Below, in pieces: positions 58,643 through 64,000 of a DNA stretch of 64,000 nt (its first letter is position 1; every line of letters starts with the position of its first letter). A program made the translations under genes and the position numbers. The stretch covers positions 1 through 64,000 of the forward strand of contig NZ_JAFFSU010000009.1 of assembly GCF_017948455.1 (NCBI RefSeq), in the 5' to 3' direction. The notes beneath the pieces were generated by a model, which made no database searches, was not told the DNA's origin, and saw only the letters and a program-made list of their open reading frames with translations. The stretch is from Streptomyces sp. GESEQ-4 (GTDB lineage Bacteria; Actinomycetota; Actinomycetes; Streptomycetales; Streptomycetaceae).

Positions 58643-59092
58643 ATGGGGCGACTCACCGAACGGCTCACTGCGGCACTGCGGCGAGCACGAGAGCGCTCCG
58701 GTGTGACGGACGAGGCCACTGCGGCCCTTGAGGAAGAGCCCGTTTCCACTCCTCTGTCGGACAACGACCTGCTCGACCGGGTCACCGATCAGACGCCCAA
58801 GACCCGGCGCTACAACGGCATCCGTGACGCGGAGAGCCTGCGCCGCATCCAGGAGGACGATGCCTTCTCCAGGACCGCGATCCGCCGGTTCCTGGTGGCG
58901 ACGCTGTGCGTCGTCGTGGTGATCCTCGCCCTGGGCTTCCTCTGCTACGCGGCCCGCGGCATTCAGCTGTCCATACCGAGGCCCCTGGGAATCGCCCTGG
59001 GCATCGCCGCCGCGACCGCGATCAGCGCGGTCGGTGTCGCGCTCGGCCGTTTCCTGCGGGGCCCTCACGGGGAAGGGCGCGAGAGACGTTGA
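58643..59092 (+). CDS. Two-helix membrane protein in the XRE/DUF397 locus
   Basis: A 149-residue protein: charged cytoplasmic N-terminus (about 1-80; DNDLLDRVTDQTPKTRRYNG, ESLRRIQEDDAFSRTAIRRF), helix 1 LVATLCVVVVILALGFLCYA, and helix 2 LGIALGIAAATAISAVGVAL. ATG at 58643 behind AGGAGGGGCG, 24 bases after the regulator stop, so probably one operon. Its last 71 bases overlap the convergent gene at 59022. No family recognised. Confidence 0.78.
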   Translation: MGRLTERLTAALRRARERSGVTDEATAALEEEPVSTPLSDNDLLDRVTDQTPKTRRYNGIRDAESLRRIQEDDAFSRTAIRRFLVATLCVVVVILALGFLCYAARGIQLSIPRPLGIALGIAAATAISAVGVALGRFLRGPHGEGRERR

Positions 59093-59330
59093 GCGCCACG
59101 ACACGGCGCACCGCCTCCGGGCTGTATCCCCACCACACACCGCCGGCGAGAGCGACGGACATCGCCACGATCGCCCAGACGATCAGCTTGTCCCGGGTGC
59201 CGTCCGCCAGCAGCGAGCCGGCCGCCCCGGCCACGCTCGCCACCACACCGCACACCAGGCAGTAGCCCGCGAGAACAACCCCTTCGGTGTGGCGTACCCC
59301 CCGCCCACCACTGTCGGTGCCACTGCGCAT
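59022..59330 (-). CDS. Small membrane protein, convergent overlap
   Basis: A 102-residue protein with two helices (GVVLAGYCLVCGVVASVAGA; IVWAIVAMSVALAGGVWWG) and a basic tail. ATG at 59330 behind GGGAGGGGGAGCCC, a strong ribosome site. The C-terminal 23 codons are antisense to the end of the 58643 gene; the membrane core lies outside the overlap, so both can be real. The second helix carries GVWWGYSPEAVRR. No family recognised. Confidence 0.68.
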   Translation of the reverse strand: MRSGTDSGGRGVRHTEGVVLAGYCLVCGVVASVAGAAGSLLADGTRDKLIVWAIVAMSVALAGGVWWGYSPEAVRRVVALNVSRALPREGPAGNGRARHRPR

Positions 59331-59358
59331 CGGGCTCCCCCTCCCAGGCCGGTCACGT

Positions 59359-59571
59359 TCATGTCGCGGTGCTGAACCCCTGGGATCTCACCCCGGCGAG
59401 GAACAAGTGCCATGGGGTGCGTGCGAGATGGATGAGCGCCTCTCCGGCCGGCTCCTTCGTGTCGCGGACCAGCACACCTTCCGCGGCCTCGGCGACCGCG
59501 ACGCACGTCTCGCCGTTAACTGAATAGCTGCTGACGCGCCAGTTCTTCGCGGACGGACCCTCGTCGACCAC
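59359..59571 (-). CDS. DUF397 protein
   Basis: A 70-residue protein with the DUF397 pattern: NWRVSSYSVNGETCVAVAEA, VLVRDTKEPAGEALIHLART, WHLFLAGVR. DUF397 genes accompany XRE-DUF5753 regulators throughout streptomycetes and are thought to form a regulatory or toxin-antitoxin-like pair with them. Here the two are separated by two membrane-protein genes and lie on opposite strands. GTG start at 59571. Confidence 0.88.
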   Translation of the reverse strand: MVDEGPSAKNWRVSSYSVNGETCVAVAEAAEGVLVRDTKEPAGEALIHLARTPWHLFLAGVRSQGFSTAT

Positions 59572-59790
59572 GCAGACCTCCTCGGCTCGAGAGCCGGTCC
59601 CCCAGAGGTGTCCACCACGCCGAAAACCGTAGCGTCACGGTGTACGGCGCCGCAGGCCCCCCGAGGAATGGGTCTCGATAGCCCCCAGTACCGCTCCCCG
59701 AATTCTCCTTTTCAGTCTAGAGATGCCGGATTCGGTCGACCAGAGCCAAACCGGCCCTCATGTGGGCCTCAGCACACTCTCCCGCCGCAG

Positions 59791-59832
59791 GTCAACGGCA
59801 AGTTGACGGCCGTTCCAACCCCGTGGTGGACT
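59791..59832 (+). promoter_or_regulatory. Candidate promoter with palindrome ahead of the cobalamin riboswitch
   Basis: TTGACG (59803-59808) could be a -35 and TGGACT (59827-59832) a weak -10 with an 18-base spacer, placing the start just before the riboswitch. GTCAAC-GGCAA-GTTGAC (59791-59807) is a perfect inverted repeat overlapping the -35, a possible operator. Confidence 0.4.
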
Positions 59833-59842
59833 GCCGGGGCCA

Positions 59843-59945
59843 TGTACGGCGGCAGAAGAGGAAGCCGGTGTGAATCCGGCGCGGTCCCGCCACTGTCACC
59901 GGGGTAGAAAGCCCCGGGAGCCAGGAACTCTCGCCGCCGGTCTCG
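59843..59945 (+). ncRNA. Cobalamin (B12) riboswitch
   Basis: Core elements in order: GGCGGCAGAAGAGGAAGCCG, the GTGTGAATCCGGCGCGGTCC segment, the B12-box-like CCGCCACTGTCACCGGGG, and AGCCAGGAACTC. GGCGGC (59848-59853) pairs with GCCGCC (59933-59938) to close it. It precedes cobD-cobQ-cobN, so adenosylcobalamin would repress the operon. Confidence 0.95.
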
Positions 59946-59986
59946 TCGAACCAGGGCGTGGACACCCTGAGTGAGGACATATCGCG

Positions 59987-60046
59987 ATGCTCGGCTGCCG
60001 TTCGAGGTGCAGTACCAGGTCTCTGTCTGACCCCGCGGTCGGCTGA
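59987..60046 (+). CDS. Candidate 19-residue leader ORF between riboswitch and cobD
   Basis: ATG at 59987 to TGA at 60046, encoding MLGCRSRCSTRSLSDPAVG. GTGAGGAC lies 11 bases upstream and the stop is 5 bases before the cobD ATG, so translation could be coupled. It may be a regulatory mini-ORF or chance. Confidence 0.35.
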   Translation: MLGCRSRCSTRSLSDPAVG

Positions 60047-60051
60047 GCTCC

Positions 60052-60993
60052 ATGCGTGCCGATCGCGAATTCGCGTACGGCGCCGCCGCCGGACTCCTCG
60101 GCGACCTGCTGCTCGGCGATCCGCGCCGGGGGCATCCGGTCGCCGCGTTCGGGCGGGTCGCCGGGGCCGTGGAAAAGGTGTTGTGGCGCGACCATCGCGG
60201 GTGGGGCGCGCTGCACACCGCCGTGTGCGCCGGTGGCGCCGTGGCCGTCGGGGCGCTCGCCGCTCGTGTCGTACGTACGTCTCCTGCCGCCTCCGTCGCT
60301 CTGACCGGCGCCGCCACCTGGGCGGTCGTCGGGGGGACTTCGCTTGCCCGGGAGGCCCGGGGCATCGGGCGTGCGCTGGAGGCGGGGGACGTCGAGGGGG
60401 CGCGGGCGCGGCTGCCGCGTCTGTGCGGGCGGGATCCGCAGGCGCTCGATGCGGACGGGATCGCCCGGGCCGTGGTGGAGTCCGTCGCCGAGAACACCTC
60501 CGATGCCGTCGTGGGGGCGCTGGTGTGGGGCGCCGCGGGGGGCGTTCCCGGGCTCGTCGGGTTCCGGGCCGTGAACACGCTCGACGCCATGGTGGGGCAC
60601 AAGTCGCCCAAGTACCGGCGGTACGGCTGGGCTTCGGCCCGGCTCGACGACCTGGCGGGATGGCCGGGATCGCGGCTGACCGCCGTACTCGCCGCCGTCG
60701 CCGGCGGTGACCCCCGTGCGGCCGTACGAGCCTGGCGCACCGATGCCGCCAAGCACCCGAGCCCCAACGCCGGGCCCGTGGAGGCCTCGTTCGCGGGGGC
60801 ACTGGGCGTGCGGCTGGGCGGGACCCTGTCGTACGGCGGACGGGTCGAGCACCGGCCCGTGCTGAACGAGGCCGGGCGGACCGTCGGTACACAGGACATC
60901 GAAGCGGCCGTACGGCTGTCCCGGCGCGTCGGCTGGCTCGCGCTCGGCGTCTGTGTCGCCGCGCGCCGCATCGTGAAGGGGCGTACCTCATGA
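60052..60993 (+). CDS. cobD: Adenosylcobinamide-phosphate synthase CobD/CbiB
   Basis: Membrane enzyme of 313 residues that attaches the aminopropanol (phosphate) arm to cobyric acid in cobalamin synthesis. CbiB landmarks: GLLGDLLLGDPRRGHPVAAF, AVVESVAENTSDAVVGALVW, GVPGLVGFRAVNTLDAMVGH, KYRRYGWASARLDDLA, KHPSPNAGPVEASFAGALGV and LGGTLSYGGRV. Several helices are predicted. ATG at 60052 directly follows the riboswitch leader; its stop overlaps cobQ (ATGA). Confidence 0.95.
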   Translation: MRADREFAYGAAAGLLGDLLLGDPRRGHPVAAFGRVAGAVEKVLWRDHRGWGALHTAVCAGGAVAVGALAARVVRTSPAASVALTGAATWAVVGGTSLAREARGIGRALEAGDVEGARARLPRLCGRDPQALDADGIARAVVESVAENTSDAVVGALVWGAAGGVPGLVGFRAVNTLDAMVGHKSPKYRRYGWASARLDDLAGWPGSRLTAVLAAVAGGDPRAAVRAWRTDAAKHPSPNAGPVEASFAGALGVRLGGTLSYGGRVEHRPVLNEAGRTVGTQDIEAAVRLSRRVGWLALGVCVAARRIVKGRTS

Positions 60994-62501
60994 CAGGCGG
61001 TGGACTCCTCGTCGCCGGCACCACCTCCGACGCCGGCAAAAGCGTCGTCACGGCCGGGATCTGCCGGTGGCTGGTGCGGCAGGGGGTCAAGGTGGCGCCG
61101 TTCAAGGCGCAGAACATGTCCCTCAATTCGTTCGTGACCCGGGAGGGCGCGGAGATCGGGCGGGCGCAGGCCATGCAGGCGCAGGCCTGTCGCGTCGAGC
61201 CGACCGCGCTCATGAATCCCGTGCTGCTCAAGCCCGGTGGCGAGCAGAGCAGTCAGGTCGTGCTCATGGGGAAGCCCGTGGGGGAGCTGAGTGCGCGCAG
61301 GTATCACGGGGGGCGGCAGGAGCGGCTGCTCGGGACCGTGCTCGACTGTCTTGCCGAGTTGCGGGGCACGTATGACGCGGTGATCTGTGAGGGGGCCGGC
61401 TCTCCGGCCGAGATCAATCTGCGGCGGACCGACATCGTCAACATGGGCATCGCCCGCAATGCCGGACTACCGGTGCTTGTGGTGGGTGACATCGACCGTG
61501 GGGGCGTCTTCGCCTCCTTCTTCGGGACCGTCGCGCTGCTCTCGCGCGAGGATCAGGAGCTCGTCGCCGGGTTCCTCGTCAACAAGTTCCGGGGGGACGT
61601 CAGCCTGTTGGAGCCCGGCCTCGACATGCTGCACGACCTCACGGGGCGGCGGACGTACGGCGTCCTGCCCTTCCGGCACGGGCTCGGCATCGACGAGGAG
61701 GACGGGCTGCGGGTCTCCCTGCGGGGGACGGTGAGGGAGTCCGCCGTCTCCTCACCCGTCGGCGAGGACGTGCTGCGCGTCGCCGTCTGCGCCGTCCCGC
61801 TCATGTCCAACTTCACCGACGTCGACGCGCTCGCCGCCGAACCCGGCGTCGTGGTGCGGTTCGTGGACCGGCCGGAGGAGCTGGCGGACGCGGATCTGGT
61901 GGTGATCCCGGGTACTCGGGGGACCGTCCGCGCCCTGGAGTGGCTGCGGGAGCGGGGCCTCGCGGACGCCCTCGTACGGAGGGCAGCCGAGCAGCGGCCC
62001 ATCCTCGGTGTCTGCGGCGGGTTCCAGGTCCTCGGCGAGCACATCGAGGACGAGGTCGAGAGCCGACGCGGGCAGGTCGGGGGCCTCGGGGTGCTGCCTG
62101 TCCGGGTGCGGTTCGCGCGGGAGAAGACCCTCACCCGGCCGACCGGGGAAGCCCTCGGCGAGCCCGTCGAGGGGTACGAGATCCATCACGGGGTCGCCGA
62201 AGTCGTAGGCGGCGACCCCTTCTTGGACGGCTGCCGGGTCGGCCAGACCTGGGGTACGCACTGGCACGGCTCGCTGGAGTCGGACGGTTTCCGGCGGGCC
62301 TTCCTGCGCGAGGTCGCCGCCGCCGCGGGCCGCCGTTTCGTGCCGGCCCCTGACACCTCGTTCGCCGCGCTGCGCGAGGAGCAGCTCGACCGGCTCGGCG
62401 ATCTGATCGAACAGCACGCGGACACGGACGCGCTCTGGCGGCTCATCGAGTCGGGCGCGCCGCAAGGACTGCCTTTCATTCCACCGGGAGCGCCCGCATG
62501 A
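60990..62501 (+). CDS. cobQ: Cobyric acid synthase CobQ/CbiP
   Basis: Glutamine-dependent enzyme of 503 residues that amidates four side chains of adenosylcobyrinic acid a,c-diamide. The N-terminal synthetase domain has the P-loop-like AGTTSDAGKSVVTAGICRWL and KAQNMSLNSFVTREGAEIGR. The C-terminal class I-type amidotransferase domain has the nucleophile Cys in LGVCGGFQVLGEHIED and the His in THWHGSLESDGFRRAFL. ATG fused to the cobD stop; its stop is fused to the cobN start, giving tight coupling under riboswitch control. Confidence 0.96.
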   Translation: MTGGGLLVAGTTSDAGKSVVTAGICRWLVRQGVKVAPFKAQNMSLNSFVTREGAEIGRAQAMQAQACRVEPTALMNPVLLKPGGEQSSQVVLMGKPVGELSARRYHGGRQERLLGTVLDCLAELRGTYDAVICEGAGSPAEINLRRTDIVNMGIARNAGLPVLVVGDIDRGGVFASFFGTVALLSREDQELVAGFLVNKFRGDVSLLEPGLDMLHDLTGRRTYGVLPFRHGLGIDEEDGLRVSLRGTVRESAVSSPVGEDVLRVAVCAVPLMSNFTDVDALAAEPGVVVRFVDRPEELADADLVVIPGTRGTVRALEWLRERGLADALVRRAAEQRPILGVCGGFQVLGEHIEDEVESRRGQVGGLGVLPVRVRFAREKTLTRPTGEALGEPVEGYEIHHGVAEVVGGDPFLDGCRVGQTWGTHWHGSLESDGFRRAFLREVAAAAGRRFVPAPDTSFAALREEQLDRLGDLIEQHADTDALWRLIESGAPQGLPFIPPGAPA

Positions 62502-64000
62502 GCACAGTGTTGTTGTTGTCGACCGCCGACACGGATCTGTTGGCGGCCCGGGCCGCTTCCGGTGCCGACTACCGGATCGGCAACCCGACCCGCGTGGACG
62601 TCGACCACGAACTCCCCGGCCTCGTCGAGGGCGCGGACATCGCCGTCGTACGACTGCTGGGGGGCAAACGGGCCTGGGAGGACGGGCTCGCCGCGCTCAA
62701 GGCGTCCGGCATTCCCACCGTGCTGCTCGGTGGAGAGGCCGTGCCCGACGCGGAGTTGATGGCCGAGTCCTCCGTGCCCGCGGGTGTGGTGGCCGAGGCG
62801 CTGCGGTATCTCGTCGAGGGCGGGCCCGCCAACCTGACCGAGCTGGCGCGGTTCCTCTCCGACACCGTGCTGCTGACGGGTGAGGGATTCGTCGAGCCGC
62901 AGAAGATGCCGGAGTACGGCGTCCATGACGAGCGTTCTCTTGTCGCCGGCCGGCCCACCGTCGGCGTGCTCTTCTACCGGGCCCATGAGCTCAGCGGCAA
63001 CACCGCCTTCGTCGACACCCTCTGCGACGCGATCGAGGCGCGCGGCGCCAACGCCCTTCCCGTGTACTGCGGTTCGCTGCGCGGAGCCGACGCCGGGCTG
63101 TACGAGATCCTCGCGCAGGCCGATGCCCTGATCGCCACCGTCCTCGCCGCCGGCGGCACGCACGCCTCACAGGCCTCGGCCGGCGGTGACGAGGAGGCCT
63201 GGGACATCGGGGCACTCGCCGACCTCGACATCCCTGTGCTGCAAGGGCTTTGCCTGACCTCCTCGCGGGCCGCCTGGAACGAGTCGGACGCCGCCCTCTC
63301 CCCCATGGACGCGGCGATGCAGGTCGCGATCCCGGAGTTCGACGGGCGGCTCATCACGGTCCCCTTCTCCTTCAAGGAGCAGGGCCCGGACGACGTCCCC
63401 GTGTACGCCGCCGACCCCGAGCGGGCCTCGCGGGTCGCCGGGATCGCTGTACGGCATGCGAAGTTGAAGCACAAGGCGAACGCGGAGAAGAAGCTCGCGC
63501 TCGTCTTCACCGCGTACCCGACGAAGCACTCGCGCGTGGGCAACGCGGTCGGCCTCGACACGCCCGCGTCGGCAATTCAGGTGCTGGACGCGCTCAACGA
63601 CGCCGGATACAGCCTCACCGAATACCCCGACAACGGCGACGAGTTGATCCACCGGCTCATCGAGGCCGGCGGTCACGACGTCGAGTGGCTGACCGAGGAC
63701 CAGCTGGCCTCCGCGCCCGCGCGCGTCCCGCTCGCCGACTACCAGGCGTGGTTCGACAAGCTGGACCCGGAGCTCAGGGACGCCATGCTGGAGGCGTGGG
63801 GTGAGCCGCCGGGCTCGCTGTATGTCGACGGGGACGACATCGTGCTCGCCTCGCTTCAGTTCGGGAACGTCGTCGTGATGATCCAGCCGCCGCGCGGCTT
63901 CGGCGAGAACCCGATCGCGATCTATCACGACCCGGACATGCCGCCGTCCCACCACTACATGGCGGCGTACCGGTGGCTGGAGAACAGCTTCGGCGCGGAC
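62498..64000 (+). CDS. cobN: Cobaltochelatase subunit CobN (5' part, cut by window edge)
   Basis: Large subunit of the aerobic ATP-dependent cobaltochelatase that inserts Co2+ into hydrogenobyrinic acid a,c-diamide. The first 501 codons are present and open to the window end; full CobN is about 1,200 residues. Visible family segments: TVLLLSTADTDLLAARAA, RLLGGKRAWEDGL, GRPTVGVLFYRAHELSGNTA, VLQGLCLTSSRAAWNESDAA, KLALVFTAYPTKHSRVGNAV and PPRGFGENPIAIYHDPDMPP. ATG at 62498 overlaps the cobQ stop. This implies the aerobic (late cobalt insertion) pathway. Confidence 0.96.
   Translation, partial: MSTVLLLSTADTDLLAARAASGADYRIGNPTRVDVDHELPGLVEGADIAVVRLLGGKRAWEDGLAALKASGIPTVLLGGEAVPDAELMAESSVPAGVVAEALRYLVEGGPANLTELARFLSDTVLLTGEGFVEPQKMPEYGVHDERSLVAGRPTVGVLFYRAHELSGNTAFVDTLCDAIEARGANALPVYCGSLRGADAGLYEILAQADALIATVLAAGGTHASQASAGGDEEAWDIGALADLDIPVLQGLCLTSSRAAWNESDAALSPMDAAMQVAIPEFDGRLITVPFSFKEQGPDDVPVYAADPERASRVAGIAVRHAKLKHKANAEKKLALVFTAYPTKHSRVGNAVGLDTPASAIQVLDALNDAGYSLTEYPDNGDELIHRLIEAGGHDVEWLTEDQLASAPARVPLADYQAWFDKLDPELRDAMLEAWGEPPGSLYVDGDDIVLASLQFGNVVVMIQPPRGFGENPIAIYHDPDMPPSHHYMAAYRWLENSFGAD

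Overview
The window is a gene-dense, very GC-rich stretch of actinobacterial chromosome, almost certainly from a Streptomyces. Evidence: strong third-position GC, many GTG starts and 4-bp ATGA/GTGA gene overlaps, a Cys-less short chaplin (chpE type), a streptophobe-family membrane protein, the small GATC-binding nucleoid protein Gbn, DUF397 and XRE-DUF5753 genes, and a mabA-inhA-like fabG-fabI pair. As I recall it, the order chpE ... fabG/fabI ... tyrS ... moaA ... gbn ... pitH2 ... cobalamin genes matches the SCO1800-SCO1850 part of S. coelicolor, so this looks like conserved core-side chromosome rather than an island. I see no tRNA, rRNA, insertion sequence, prophage or CRISPR.

Layout. 0.2-6.5 kb: DNA-3-methyladenine glycosylase, Spo0M-like protein, PEBP protein, HNH endonuclease, SPFH/NfeD membrane pair, ABC ATPase, unknown protein. 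6.6-9 kb: short chaplin and a GAF histidine kinase/NarL regulator pair. 9-18 kb: SDR coupled to a QueA homologue, secreted transglycosylase behind a structured leader, FHA-ABC transporter, streptophobe protein, SerB. 18-21.6 kb: SixA-type phosphatase, very small membrane proteins, CynX-type MFS exporter divergent from a FadR-type regulator. 21.8-27.8 kb: fabG-fabI, tldD-tldE, tyrS. 27.8-32.3 kb: small stress-type membrane proteins, moaA, and the DUF485-acetate symporter operon. 32.6-35.7 kb: tandem secreted subtilases. 35.8-45.1 kb: CoA-transferase with repeats, CopD-type protein, a lysoplasmalogenase/alkylglycerol-monooxygenase-like pair, exonuclease-BRCT, zinc-ribbon protein, SURF1, GH15, atypical SDR. 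45.2-48.3 kb: Asp23/AmaP envelope cluster. 48.3-55.8 kb: enoyl-CoA hydratase, gbn, ABC-F, VOC protein, unknown protein, alpha/beta hydrolase, aldolase. 55.9-57.5 kb: pit phosphate transporter with a PHO-box-like site. 57.7-59.6 kb: XRE-DUF5753/membrane/DUF397 locus. 59.8-64 kb: cobalamin riboswitch and cobD-cobQ-cobN, with cobN cut by the window edge.

Points most worth a second look: the 4-bp-overlapping AGMO-like/YhhN pair (a possible bacterial ether-lipid cleavage module); a dense GATC cluster beside the gene for the GATC-binding protein; a 14-bp perfect inverted repeat covering the SURF1 start codon; a seven-unit 28-bp minisatellite that supplies the stop codon of a CoA-transferase; the six-gene Asp23/AmaP locus; a c-di-AMP-riboswitch-like leader; and a candidate leaderless mini-ORF ahead of an ABC-F ATPase. 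All functional statements rest on reading the sequence and remembered family knowledge; no database search was run.
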